From contig JAEZKP010000023.1 of assembly GCA_023436145.1 (NCBI GenBank), positions 62,001 to 126,000 on the forward strand: a DNA stretch of 64,000 nt. The letters run 5' to 3'. A program made the translations under genes and the position numbers. Within the stretch, counting starts at the first letter, position 1. Each line of letters starts with the position of its first letter. The notes under the pieces were generated by a model. It was not told the origin of the DNA and did not search any database. It saw only the letters and a list, made by a program, of their open reading frames with translations. Below are positions 19,801-27,996 of the stretch, piece by piece. This stretch comes from Fibrobacterota bacterium. GTDB taxonomy: Bacteria; Fibrobacterota; Chitinivibrionia; Chitinivibrionales; Chitinispirillaceae.

Positions 19801-20100
19801 GCATTATTTAATTCAGAATTCAGATTCCCTTTTATCAGGGAAATCTCCCTGGTCTGGCCACTGCCAATTCAGATCCGCTATATCAACGGAGCACTCTTTA
19901 CCGACATAGGAAATGCCTGGAGTGGAGGTGAGGAATACCATGGGCTACCATTACCAGGGAAGATATATGGCGGATTCGGATTTGGTTTACGCGCTGATTT
20001 GGGATTCTTTATTCTGCGTTTTGACAGGGGATGGCCAACCGATTGGCGACGTGAAGTGGGAAAACCGATAAACTACTTCTCTTTAGGAGCTGAATACTAA
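16849..20100 (+). CDS. Metallopeptidase / TolB-like propeller / outer-membrane barrel fusion
   Basis: This 1083-residue protein starts with a signal peptide. Residues about 60-270 resemble the peptidase MA gluzincin family: HEMVH at 139-143 gives the zinc histidines and catalytic Glu, and the NEGAAEY motif from 171 supplies the third ligand. Residues about 290-590 contain PD40/TolB beta-propeller blades (repeats of the FSPDGQKI type). A Ser/Thr/Lys-rich linker (about 610-710) leads to a C-terminal surface-antigen (BamA/Omp85-like) barrel (about 720-1083) ending in an aromatic residue. I infer an outer-membrane protein displaying or handling a protease-propeller module. The fused order is unusual. 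Confidence 0.8.
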   Translation: MNNFFIKPAKSISLLLLIILNFSEVLSFGKNKVQYSPFSWWMRPSTYYTLYYHQNINTLPEIANQWVASAYKSLSQNFNFTHSSPVPIIIYGNPSLFAQTNIISEILPEGVGGFTEVFKTRIAVPFTGSYSELRHVLHHEMVHAFVFGIVFDKHPGASAMLNNAQIPFWFNEGAAEYLSSGWNCEADMFMMEQTLNNSIPLPGPQLNGYMAYKGGQSFLHFLHTSRGDSAFSSFLQQFRKTKMVDNSILKVYKKTTEELGKEWIRELRRLYWPEIGQRDVPSDKCEFITSHLKTKDQFNLRPRISPDGQKIAFFSDRKDYTRILITDKKGKVIHEISQNGYGGFFESFHPFRSGMCWSPDGKQLAFVTLYQGQDEIRIIDIGKKRLVKKIRLPFENLSSPDWSTNGKDIVFSAIADGYSDLFVYDIESDSLKRLTESVQHEADPHFSPDGQKIVFSIEDTTGSPQHPRSPFGNTPSELATIDLSTSRLSIITNTIWNEKQPCFSPDGKNLVYVSDRNGLDNLYICPLDNPEKSKPLTDFVGGCSNPDWAKDTMNIVFTLFQNQGWDILLIDKPIEKLTRDSLISTRWIKSRVCSSGVFFNKVEIKSDSVTELKESSRSGRKYRSSSNPILSTQNKKVNAIDSIKVKSDSITVSDTSITTNDLKMVQKADLKDTTFENSKDTISSSDSSTNQSLNSLPEIASAKEDSSKTDSILPANRVLPYRLKFTPDMVAFGLGISSYYSPAGQMLLSFSDLMGDHQITVAADIQGNLKDYMHLFASYIYLRNRVDVGVGGFFNKDYSYADLFGKRLYHDREGGGFLFIRYPFSFFTRLDFELFYRDIRRVPLESEDPVVESTALLPSLSFSFDNILWGITGPLNGVRVSSKLMISPPFDFIDDHFISFDADIRGYLHLFNRFVWANRVFLGISKSLGDNPSARRYFLGGNDNWFSYSINQEKYDQNIYNSFFSDFVTPFRGYNYMDITGSRVALFNSEFRFPFIREISLVWPLPIQIRYINGALFTDIGNAWSGGEEYHGLPLPGKIYGGFGFGLRADLGFFILRFDRGWPTDWRREVGKPINYFSLGAEY

Positions 20101-20133
20101 AAAAAAGCTCTGTTTAAAAAAACAGAGCTTTGA
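20101..20133. terminator. Bidirectional intrinsic terminator between convergent genes
   Basis: AAAGCTCTGTTT and AAACAGAGCTTT pair around a short A-rich loop. The hairpin lies directly after the stop of the plus-strand barrel gene and about 20 bases from the stop of guaA on the other strand. Confidence 0.8.
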
Positions 20134-20152
20134 ATATCTGAGTATTTACACT

Positions 20153-21946
20153 CTATTCCCATTCTATTGTTGCAGGCGGTTTATGAGTAATGTCAAAGAA
20201 TATATCCCCTATTCCTTCTATCGACGAAGCCTTTCTTACAATTTCCTGAATAGTCTGTTGATTCAATGGAATAAATCTGGCGGTCATTGCTTCCTGAGAA
20301 ACTATAGGGCGCAGTACAATACATTCGTCACCTTTTTCATTAACGACCGGAAGTAAAACAACCGGCATCTGCCACACTTTATCATATTCACCGGATTGAT
20401 GCAGCAGTTCAGTAACTACATTATCGATTGCTCTTAGCTTCTCCAGACGATTTTTTGTTATATAAGCAGGGATAAGTTTATAGGTAAGTGAATCAGATGT
20501 TTTTATTCCATAAACAACCCTGTTTACAGATTTAACCGAATTGGTAATTCTGGTTGACACTTCTTCCAGTTTACTCCAGTCACAATCACCGCAAAGCAGC
20601 GCAGGATGAGCATAAGACCGCTCATCACCCTGAACACCAACACTACGTACAGGAAGAATAGCCGCCCTATATCCGGAATCTGCGGCGATAGTGCAAAGAT
20701 GCTTTAAATCTTCACCAGGGATATTCTGCTCCTGACCATCAGAGCACAAAACCCTAACACCCAACCCAGGCCCTGGAAACGGATGACGCCAGATAAGCGG
20801 GCGGGGTAAACCAAGTATTTCGCCAAGCTCTCTCACCTCATCTTTGTAAAGCTGAGCCAGGGGTTCTATCACCTGCCCACGGGCTATCATTTCAAGAATC
20901 AGATCTACCCGGTTATGATGAGTTTTAATGCGATCAGCATGTTTTGTTCCGGCACTTTCAATAGTATCCGGATATATAGTTCCCTGAGCCAGAATCCATT
21001 CATCAGAATTCAGATTCAATTCAGCAAACGCTTTCTCCTTGGCAGTAAGAAACATGTTTCCAATTATTACTCTTTTTCGCTCAGGTTCATAGATATTTCT
21101 CAGTGCGTCAATAAAATCTGCGGATGCATCAATGACCCTGAGGTTGTTAAAACCATGAGAGTGCATATATTTGATAACCGCACTGGATTCATCCTGCCGC
21201 ATCAGACCATTGTCAATATGTAAACCTAAAACCCGTTCATTGCCCAGAGCTTTATTCAGCAGTGTAAAAGCCACTGTTGAATCAACCCCACCGGAAACCA
21301 GTAGAAATACCTTTTTATTCTTACAGAAAGACTGTATCTGAGTGGTAATCTCATTTAAAAATGTCCTGCTGCTCCACATCCGGTTGCAACCACTAATATC
21401 GATGAAATTACTCAGAATTTTCATTCCATTTAATGTATCTGTAACTTCAGGATGAAACTGTAGTCCATAAATTTTTTTACTCTCATGGCCCACAGCCGCA
21501 CAATTACAATCTGAAGTGGATGCAAGAATTTTAAAACCAGGAGGAAGTTCCTGCACCGCATCCCCGTGGCTCATCCATACCTGCTCGACAGTCGAAAGAC
21601 CACTGAACAGATCAGATGGTTGCTTCAGAAACAACTTAGCCAGCCCATACTCCCTGGCTGTACCTCTGCAAACCTCTCCACCAAGACTTTTAGCTAAAAG
21701 CTGATGTCCATAACATAGCCCCAGCACAGGAATCCCCAATTCAAGAACCGATATGTCAATACCGGGACTCTGTTGACTAAGCACACTATGAGGTGATCCA
21801 GAGAGAATTAAAGCCTTATACTCCTTCAATGATTCAGCTTCAACTTCGTTTGAAACGATTTCTGAATACACCCCCAGCCTTCGGATTCTGTTAGCAATCA
21901 GATGAGCATACTGCCCTCCAAAATCCATTACTGCTATCTTATCCAT
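20153..21946 (-). CDS. guaA: GMP synthase (glutamine-hydrolysing), eukaryote-like long form
   Basis: The enzyme converts XMP, ATP and glutamine to GMP. Residues 1-190 are the class I glutamine amidotransferase domain with Cys78 in GLCYGHQ and the His-Glu pair in FHPEV. The ATP pyrophosphatase domain follows with its PP-loop (LVSGGVDST), then a dimerisation region. At 597 residues it is about 70 longer than the E. coli-type enzyme (525). After HPFPGPGLGVRVL the order LPVRSVGVQGDERSY...NRVVYGI...WQMPVVLLPV...PPATIEWE resembles the two-part dimerisation region of human GMP synthase. It is monocistronic between a terminator and a divergent gene. Confidence 0.95.
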   Translation of the reverse strand: MDKIAVMDFGGQYAHLIANRIRRLGVYSEIVSNEVEAESLKEYKALILSGSPHSVLSQQSPGIDISVLELGIPVLGLCYGHQLLAKSLGGEVCRGTAREYGLAKLFLKQPSDLFSGLSTVEQVWMSHGDAVQELPPGFKILASTSDCNCAAVGHESKKIYGLQFHPEVTDTLNGMKILSNFIDISGCNRMWSSRTFLNEITTQIQSFCKNKKVFLLVSGGVDSTVAFTLLNKALGNERVLGLHIDNGLMRQDESSAVIKYMHSHGFNNLRVIDASADFIDALRNIYEPERKRVIIGNMFLTAKEKAFAELNLNSDEWILAQGTIYPDTIESAGTKHADRIKTHHNRVDLILEMIARGQVIEPLAQLYKDEVRELGEILGLPRPLIWRHPFPGPGLGVRVLCSDGQEQNIPGEDLKHLCTIAADSGYRAAILPVRSVGVQGDERSYAHPALLCGDCDWSKLEEVSTRITNSVKSVNRVVYGIKTSDSLTYKLIPAYITKNRLEKLRAIDNVVTELLHQSGEYDKVWQMPVVLLPVVNEKGDECIVLRPIVSQEAMTARFIPLNQQTIQEIVRKASSIEGIGDIFFDITHKPPATIEWE

Positions 21947-22106
21947 GATATTTTTCCCGTTCCTTCAGAAAACATCCTGTGTAAAATTTATTTTGAACTA
22001 AATATAACTGTATTTGATGACTACAGGTATTGCATAATTAGAATATACGTTCTATTTTCCTGAAGCGGCAGGAGTAATCCATTACTGCAGGGAGGATGAT
22101 CTATTT

Positions 22107-22667
22107 ATGACCGACAAAAATTTCCGCCATCCGCTCAGAAACTTTTTTATCAAAAAATCCATTCAATTTAAAATTGTCATGCAGATTATCATGACCGCCT
22201 TAATCGCAGGAATAATCACCCTGGGCATTCTGGTTTTTATCTACAACTCCAAGTCTCAGGCTGGCAGTTTTTATTATATGAGCAACGATGTGATGCAGGA
22301 TCTGGAATTAAAAAACATCCTGGGAATTATACTTACCCCTATACTGACGGTTGAATTTGTAGCAATCTTCATTTCTTTTGTGATTGGCCTCTTCTCGTCC
22401 AGAAAAATTGCCGTACCACTTTACAAAATTGAAAAATGGGCTACTGACCTTAGCAATGGAAAAATTAATGCTGAACTTGCATTTCGGGAAGAGGACCGTT
22501 TAAGTGATCTAACCGATAAATGTAATGCTGCAACCAAATTTTACCGCAATGCCTTAATAAATATAAACCTTCTTGCAGAAAACATCTCCAGAAACCCGAC
22601 AGATCAGACTCAAGTCCAGAAAGATATTTCTGCAATCAGAAAAATTCTTAGTCAGATTGACCTCTGA
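22107..22667 (+). CDS. Membrane protein with HAMP-like domain and no output domain
   Basis: This is a 186-residue protein with a good ribosome-binding site (GGGAGGATGATCTATTT before ATG). Two hydrophobic helices (about 21-46 and 71-97) flank a short periplasmic loop of about 25 residues. The second helix runs into a HAMP-like segment (about 97-150; AVPLYKIEKWATDLSNGKI). The protein ends in a short helical tail with no kinase, methyl-accepting or cyclase domain. It resembles the sensor half of a chemoreceptor or kinase. It stands alone between guaA and dnaJ, and I cannot give a function. Confidence 0.7.
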   Translation: MTDKNFRHPLRNFFIKKSIQFKIVMQIIMTALIAGIITLGILVFIYNSKSQAGSFYYMSNDVMQDLELKNILGIILTPILTVEFVAIFISFVIGLFSSRKIAVPLYKIEKWATDLSNGKINAELAFREEDRLSDLTDKCNAATKFYRNALININLLAENISRNPTDQTQVQKDISAIRKILSQIDL

Positions 22668-22765
22668 ACCCACTGCAATGACAGCAGATGGATTCCGGCC
22701 GTCACAAAGTAGAATTTATCCTCCTGGGCACCATATCCCAAAACAGTCACGCAACCATCAACTTC

Positions 22766-23872
22766 TTAAATACCGATTTCTGCCAGTTTTTCAAACAACT
22801 CTTTTGCACCTTTAGCCAGTTTTTCAGGTGTCTTTACATGAACCCTTACCAGCTGATCCCCTATTCCTCTACCATGAAGTGAGGGGAGCCCTTTGCCTTT
22901 GAGCCGGAATACTTTTTCTGATTGAGTACCTGCCGGAACTTTCAAACTTACTTTACCATCAATGGTAGGGACCATCTTTGATGTGCCTAAAGCAGCCTCA
23001 GAAAAAGTAAGATCCAGGTCGCAAGCCAGGTCGATACCATGTCTTTCAAAGAAATCATGTTTCTTTTCCTGGATTAATACTATAAGGTCCCCGGCTGCCC
23101 CACCATGAGCCCCAGCATCTCCCTTGTCAGGAACGTTAAGATAGTTTCCTTCAGAAACACCAGCCGGAATATCAACAGTCACCATGGTATCAGAAGTTTC
23201 AAGTCCTGATCCACCGCACACCGGGCAAGCATCGGTTACCACGTAACCTTCACCCCTGCAACTAGGACAAACGCTTTCCTGAATAACCTGTCCAAAAAAA
23301 GATGAGGCAACCTGCCGGATTCTTCCAGCACCGTTGCATTTTGGACAAACAGAACGTTTGCCACTCTTGGATCCGGTTCCTGCACAAGTGGAACATTTTT
23401 CTTTTCTACGTACTTTCAAGGTTTTCTTGGTCCCGGTGGCGATTTCCTCGAGTGTCAATGGGAGCCGGACCTGAAGGTCACTACCCCTGTGGCCTGTGCC
23501 ACTCTCCCTTCGCCCTCTTCCTCCAAATCCAAACAGATCGGAAAACACAGAATCGCCACCGAAATCATTCATGAAAGCACGAAGTGCATCTGAAATGTCA
23601 AATCCACCGAATCCACTAAATCCACCACCATAACCACCCTGACCACCCTGAAATGCGGCATGTCCAAACTGGTCATATTGGGCTCTTTTCTTAGAGTCTT
23701 TCAGTATTTCGTAAGCTTCGGTTGCCTCTTTAAATTTTTCTTCGGCTGATTTGTCACCAGGATTTTTGTCCGGATGGTATTTAATGGCCAGTTTTCGATA
23801 TGCCTTTTTGATATCGTCTTCACTTGCATTGCGATCGATACCTAAAATTTCATAGTAATCATTTTTTGTCAT
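22766..23872 (-). CDS. dnaJ: Chaperone DnaJ (Hsp40)
   Basis: This is a complete type I Hsp40 of 368 residues. It has a J-domain with the HPD motif (YHPDKNPGD, about 33-35) that stimulates DnaK ATPase, and a Gly/Phe-rich linker (about 73-110). Four CxxCxGxG zinc motifs follow (CSTCAGTG, CPKCNGAG, CPSCRGEG, CPVCGGSG), then the C-terminal substrate-binding domains. It is the last gene of the minus-strand run groES-groEL-hrcA-grpE-dnaJ. Its partner dnaK is not in the window. Confidence 0.97.
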   Translation of the reverse strand: MTKNDYYEILGIDRNASEDDIKKAYRKLAIKYHPDKNPGDKSAEEKFKEATEAYEILKDSKKRAQYDQFGHAAFQGGQGGYGGGFSGFGGFDISDALRAFMNDFGGDSVFSDLFGFGGRGRRESGTGHRGSDLQVRLPLTLEEIATGTKKTLKVRRKEKCSTCAGTGSKSGKRSVCPKCNGAGRIRQVASSFFGQVIQESVCPSCRGEGYVVTDACPVCGGSGLETSDTMVTVDIPAGVSEGNYLNVPDKGDAGAHGGAAGDLIVLIQEKKHDFFERHGIDLACDLDLTFSEAALGTSKMVPTIDGKVSLKVPAGTQSEKVFRLKGKGLPSLHGRGIGDQLVRVHVKTPEKLAKGAKELFEKLAEIGI

Positions 23873-23914
23873 AGTAATGTTTCCATAATAATAATGATTG
23901 AATCGATGTAAACT

Positions 23915-24544
23915 TTAGCTTTGAGCACCACCAGAGACAATCACTTTAGCATGTTTAATAACTCTTCCTTTTAGTTTATAACCTTTTTCGTAAACTTCGG
24001 AGATATGATCTTCTGCTATTTCTTTATGAGCAGTCTTCATCAATGCATCGTGTAACTGAGGGTCAAACTGATCCCCCGCTTCGGCAAAAACCTCCAAACC
24101 GTTTTTTTCCAGAACCGATTCAAATTTGTTATAAATCAACTTGAGACCATCCAGCAGACTCTGATAGTCAGAGCTGTTCTCAGCACTGCGAATAGCCCGG
24201 TCAAAATTTTCTCTTACCTCCACAAGATCCAGTATAAGCTTTTCATTTGCAGTCTCTACCAGACGATCATAATCCCGGCTGATCCTTTTTTTGTAGTTGT
24301 CAAATTCCGCCATTAAGCGCAGATAGCGATCCTTTTCAGCATTCATCAAGGCCTTAAGCTGATCTACCGATTCACTGATTTCCTCTTCCTTTTGCTCTAC
24401 AGTTTGCTGGGTGGAAGTTTTTTGACTTTCAATATCCTTCATTGAAACATTCTCATTTTTTTCTGCAGAGTTTTTATCCTGATTGGTTGAATCTGTAGAA
24501 TTCTCATTATTTGGTTGTGTCTCATGTGCCTTTTTACCTGACAT
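23915..24544 (-). CDS. grpE: Nucleotide-exchange factor GrpE
   Basis: This is a 209-residue GrpE. Residues 1-55 are a low-complexity Asn/Ser/Glu/Lys tail. A long coiled coil follows (about 55-140; AEFDNYKKRISRDYDRLV), then the beta-domain with FDPQLHDALMK and GYKLKGRVIKHAKVIVS. It releases ADP from DnaK. A strong ribosome-binding site (CCAGGAGG) precedes the start. It sits between hrcA and dnaJ, with about 40 bases to dnaJ. Confidence 0.96.
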   Translation of the reverse strand: MSGKKAHETQPNNENSTDSTNQDKNSAEKNENVSMKDIESQKTSTQQTVEQKEEEISESVDQLKALMNAEKDRYLRLMAEFDNYKKRISRDYDRLVETANEKLILDLVEVRENFDRAIRSAENSSDYQSLLDGLKLIYNKFESVLEKNGLEVFAEAGDQFDPQLHDALMKTAHKEIAEDHISEVYEKGYKLKGRVIKHAKVIVSGGAQS

Positions 24545-24646
24545 CGTCCGTTTTCCTCCTGGTTATTTTTTCAGGTGTTTTTTATCGGTTATTGAGTTTG
24601 CCGGTTAACGCGGAGGTGTTAAAGAATATACATCTCCGTTAGGCCT

Positions 24647-25678
24647 CTAAGAACGTAATTCCCCAAGAACTTTTGCAGTATACTCCACTGCAGAAACAAG
24701 AAAAGGATAGGGCATCCGCTTGGGGCCGATAACCCCCAGACTTCCTACCAGATTTCCTACCCTGTAATTGGTTTTAATGATACTAAACGATTGAAGATTC
24801 TCGTCTGGAATCTCCCCACCGATGGAAATCAGTATTCTTTTCTCATTTTGTGGTGTTTCAAAAAGATGCATTAATAATCTTTTCTCCTCAACAATCTCAA
24901 TAACCACCCCTACATGCTCACGGTTAAAAAATTCCGGCTGCAGTAACACATTTGTCTGCCCTTCGGTAAAAACCGCCTCATCCAGATTATCATCTACGAT
25001 TTTTTTAATCGAAGGGACCAAAACTCGGATGATACCCAACTCGAAATCAGAAATGTCTTCGAATTGATGTTCATCTGCATCGCACATCTGCTGAATGGTC
25101 TTACCGGCAAATTTCACTGATAGAATTCTGCAGGCTAATTCAAGCCGCTCCTGTGGGATTTCCGTTTTAAACTCAATCACCATTGTTTTCAAAAAACCAG
25201 ATTCCAAAGCTATAGTAAGGATGTAACGCTGAGGTTGTATTTGAAAAAGATGGAGTTGTTTTAAAACACCACAACAGATTTTAGGGGCAAGGATAACTCC
25301 CAGCTGATTGGTAGTCCGGCTAAGAGCTCTTGAAGCCGCCTCCAGTAAAAAATGCAGATCAAATTTATCTGCGGTAACCAGAGCGTTTCGAATACAGTTC
25401 TTTGCCTCCATTGAGAGATCACAGTACTTCATCACCCGATCAACATAGTAACGATAACCTTTGTCAGTAGGAATTCTACCTGCAGAAGTGTGCGGCTGAG
25501 CAATAAAACCGCGCTCCTCCAGATCATACATAACATTGCGGATCGAGGCAGAAGAAAGAGAGAAGTCTTTGAGCCGCGAAAGGTATCTGGAGCTGGTCGG
25601 TGACGCACTTAAAATATAGTTTCTAACAACAGCTTCAAGTACCTGTTGTTCTCTTTCTGAAAGCAATTCCGAGTCCAT
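24647..25678 (-). CDS. hrcA: Heat-inducible transcription repressor HrcA
   Basis: This is a 343-residue HrcA. It has an N-terminal winged helix (about 1-80; SERQQVLEAVVRNYI-like start, then SSASIRNVMYDLEERGFI) and a GAF-like middle. The C-terminal conserved block contains ISIGGEIPDENLQSFSII and GNLVGSLGVIGPKRMPY. It binds CIRCE operators and is kept active by GroEL. The CIRCE at 27817-27843 in front of groES is its expected target. A strong hairpin lies between groEL and hrcA, so hrcA is probably made at lower level by readthrough. Confidence 0.96.
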   Translation of the reverse strand: MDSELLSEREQQVLEAVVRNYILSASPTSSRYLSRLKDFSLSSASIRNVMYDLEERGFIAQPHTSAGRIPTDKGYRYYVDRVMKYCDLSMEAKNCIRNALVTADKFDLHFLLEAASRALSRTTNQLGVILAPKICCGVLKQLHLFQIQPQRYILTIALESGFLKTMVIEFKTEIPQERLELACRILSVKFAGKTIQQMCDADEHQFEDISDFELGIIRVLVPSIKKIVDDNLDEAVFTEGQTNVLLQPEFFNREHVGVVIEIVEEKRLLMHLFETPQNEKRILISIGGEIPDENLQSFSIIKTNYRVGNLVGSLGVIGPKRMPYPFLVSAVEYTAKVLGELRS

Positions 25679-25700
25679 ACTGACAGCCTTAAAACATGGT

Positions 25701-25726
25701 AAAAACCACGGGAGAACTCCCGTGGT
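25701..25726 (-). terminator. Strong hairpin with U tract between groEL and hrcA
   Basis: ACCACGGGAG and CTCCCGTGGT form a perfect 10-bp GC-rich stem with a two-base loop. On the minus strand it is followed by a U run. It would terminate most groES-groEL transcripts before hrcA-grpE-dnaJ. Confidence 0.85.
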
Positions 25727-25772
25727 ATCATTAACTGAGTCTGTACTTTAGTACGGAAAGATACGATGGATA

Positions 25773-27443
25773 TTACATCATATCCATGCCACCCATACCC
25801 ATACCACCCATGCCACCCATACCACCCATGCCGCCCATACCTGCTCCAGCGGGCATCTCTTTTTCTTCTTTGGGTTTTTCTGAGATAACACATTCTGTGG
25901 TAAGTACCAAACCGGCAATACTTGAAGCATTTTCAAGAGCTGTGCGGGTCACTTTTGTCGGATCAATGACTCCAGCCTCAAGAAGATCCTCAAAAACATT
26001 ATTGTAAGCATTATATCCAAAAGCCCCTTTACCTTTTTTAACTTCATTGGCAATAACTGAAGGCTCCTGACCTGCATTAGAAACAATCATACGGAGCGGC
26101 TCCTCAATTGCGCGTCTGATGATATCCACACCGATGTTCTCATCACCTTCTGTTTTTACCGATTCCAAAGCCTTTGATGCACGAATCAGGGCAACGCCAC
26201 CACCGGCGACAATCCCCTCTTCCACAGCTGCTCTGGTTGCATGAAGGGCATCTTCCACCCGGGCTTTCTTCTCTTTCATTTCAGTTTCAGTTGCTGCACC
26301 AATATTTACAACTGCAACTCCGCCTGCCAGTTTTGCAAGTCTCTCCTGCAATTTCTCCCGATCATAATCAGATGTAGTCTCATCAATCTGTCTTCTAATC
26401 TGATTTACCCGCCCCTTAATGTCGGCTGACTTTCCGGCACCTTCAACAATAGTGGTGTTTTCCTTGTCGATTACGATCCGTTTTGCCTTACCCAGAGAAT
26501 CAACAGTCGTATTTTCAAGTTTAAATCCAGCTTCCTCGGAAATCAAAATACCACCGGTAAGAACAGCGATATCCTCAAGCATAGCCTTACGACGATCACC
26601 AAAACCAGGAGCCTTCACTGCAGCGATTTTCAGAGTGCCGCGAAGCTTGTTAACCACCAGCGTAGCAAGTGCCTCCCCTTCAACATCCTCTGCTATAATA
26701 AGCAGCATTTTCCCCATTTGGGCAACTTTCTCCAGTAAAGGAAGCATGTCCCGCATCGCACTTATCTTCTTGTCGTAGATAAGAATCAATGGTTCGTCAA
26801 GCACACATTCCATAGTGTCAGGATTAGTCACAAAATAAGGTGAAAGGTAACCGCGATCAAACTGCATCCCTTCTACCACATCCAGATTAGTTTCTATCCC
26901 CTTTGCCTCTTCAACTGTTATAACACCATCTTTTCCAACCTTTTCCATAGCATCGGCAATCAAATTTCCGATCTCAGGATCATTATTTGCCGAAATAGTA
27001 GCCACCTGAGCGATCTCTTTTTTGCCTGAAATGGGTTTGGAATCTTTATGAAGCTGCTCAATGATGGCTTTTACCGCTTTATCTATTCCCCGCTTAAGCG
27101 CCATTGCATTTGCACCAGCAGTAACATTTTTTACACCCAGCCTGGCAATAATCTGCGCCAGCACAGTAGCAGTTGTCGTCCCATCACCGGCAACATCAGA
27201 AGTCTTGGAAGCGACTTCCTTAACCATCTGTGCACCCATGTTCTCAAATTTATCTTCCAGTTCTATCTCTTTTGCTACTGTAACTCCATCTTTTGTAACT
27301 GTGGGAGATCCAAAACTCTTATCCAGCACTACATTGCGTCCACGTGGACCCAAAGTAACCTTAACTGCATTTGCCAGAGTGTCTATTCCTCTGATCAGCT
27401 TGTCACGCGCAGCAATATCAAAAGCCAACTGCTTACCTGCCAT
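25773..27443 (-). CDS. groEL: Chaperonin GroEL (Hsp60)
   Basis: This is a 556-residue GroEL, normal for the family, with the ATP-binding signatures LGPRGRNVVLDKSFG and VAGDGTTTATVLA. Near the C-terminal half it has AAVEEGIVAGGGVALIRA, and it ends in the usual GGM repeat tail ending MDMM. It forms the double-ring folding chamber capped by GroES. It follows groES by about 40 bases in the same operon, under the CIRCE-regulated promoter. Confidence 0.98.
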   Translation of the reverse strand: MAGKQLAFDIAARDKLIRGIDTLANAVKVTLGPRGRNVVLDKSFGSPTVTKDGVTVAKEIELEDKFENMGAQMVKEVASKTSDVAGDGTTTATVLAQIIARLGVKNVTAGANAMALKRGIDKAVKAIIEQLHKDSKPISGKKEIAQVATISANNDPEIGNLIADAMEKVGKDGVITVEEAKGIETNLDVVEGMQFDRGYLSPYFVTNPDTMECVLDEPLILIYDKKISAMRDMLPLLEKVAQMGKMLLIIAEDVEGEALATLVVNKLRGTLKIAAVKAPGFGDRRKAMLEDIAVLTGGILISEEAGFKLENTTVDSLGKAKRIVIDKENTTIVEGAGKSADIKGRVNQIRRQIDETTSDYDREKLQERLAKLAGGVAVVNIGAATETEMKEKKARVEDALHATRAAVEEGIVAGGGVALIRASKALESVKTEGDENIGVDIIRRAIEEPLRMIVSNAGQEPSVIANEVKKGKGAFGYNAYNNVFEDLLEAGVIDPTKVTRTALENASSIAGLVLTTECVISEKPKEEKEMPAGAGMGGMGGMGGMGGMGMGGMDMM

Positions 27444-27486
27444 AATTTTCTCCTATCAGGTATAAATGGTTAATTGCCAAAAAATA

Positions 27487-27771
27487 TCAGAATATTGCCA
27501 GAATATCACTTTCTTTCATAATCAGATAATCTGTACCCTCAATGGAAACCTCTGTACCAGAATATTTTCCATAAAGCACCTTATCCCCATTTTTTACTGC
27601 CATCTCGATTTTCTGACCATTATCGGCGATTTTACCCGGCCCGACTGCAACGACCTCACCCTTCTGGGGCTTTTCCTTTGCAGCATCGGGAATAATTATT
27701 CCACCAGCGGTTTTCTGCTCCGCTTCAAGAGGACGGATAATGACTCGATCTGCCAACGGTTTAACTTTCAT
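27487..27771 (-). CDS. groES: Co-chaperonin GroES (Hsp10)
   Basis: This is a 94-residue GroES with the N-terminal MKVKPLADRVIIRPLEAEQKT-type signature (mobile loop around KTAGGIIIPDAAK). The C-terminal strand is GTDYLIMKESDILAIF. It caps GroEL. The start has a strong ribosome-binding site (AAAGGAGGAG). It is the first gene after the CIRCE operator. Confidence 0.98.
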   Translation of the reverse strand: MKVKPLADRVIIRPLEAEQKTAGGIIIPDAAKEKPQKGEVVAVGPGKIADNGQKIEMAVKNGDKVLYGKYSGTEVSIEGTDYLIMKESDILAIF

Positions 27772-27816
27772 GAAAACTCCTCCTTTAAACTGGTAAAAAA
27801 AATGATAGTCGAGTGT

Positions 27817-27843
27817 TTAGCACTCACCCCGATTGAGTGCTAA
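27817..27843 (-). promoter_or_regulatory. CIRCE operator (HrcA binding site)
   Basis: The site is a perfect inverted repeat, TTAGCACTC, then nine bases, then GAGTGCTAA, identical to the CIRCE consensus. It lies 46 bases upstream of the groES start and just downstream of the -10 box, so bound HrcA would block transcription. Confidence 0.97.
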
Positions 27844-27846
27844 CAA

Positions 27847-27875
27847 AAATTACTGGATTGTGGTCAGTATGTCAA
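27847..27875 (-). promoter_or_regulatory. Sigma-70-type promoter of groES-groEL
   Basis: On the minus strand, TTGACA (27870-27875) is followed by a 17-base spacer and TAATTT (27847-27852). The CIRCE operator follows directly after the -10. Confidence 0.75.
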
Positions 27876-27996
27876 TACTTTTTTATAGGACAAAAACCCG
27901 ATTCAATGGTATACTAAATAGCACTTTATGTGCATTTTTTGAGAAGAGAACTGGTAAAAGCAAATATCAGGCCGCTATGGGGTTTGAAGAAACAAA

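Noticed and set aside
25776..25850. Tandem repeat
   Set aside because: It encodes the GGM tail of GroEL, found in most GroEL proteins.
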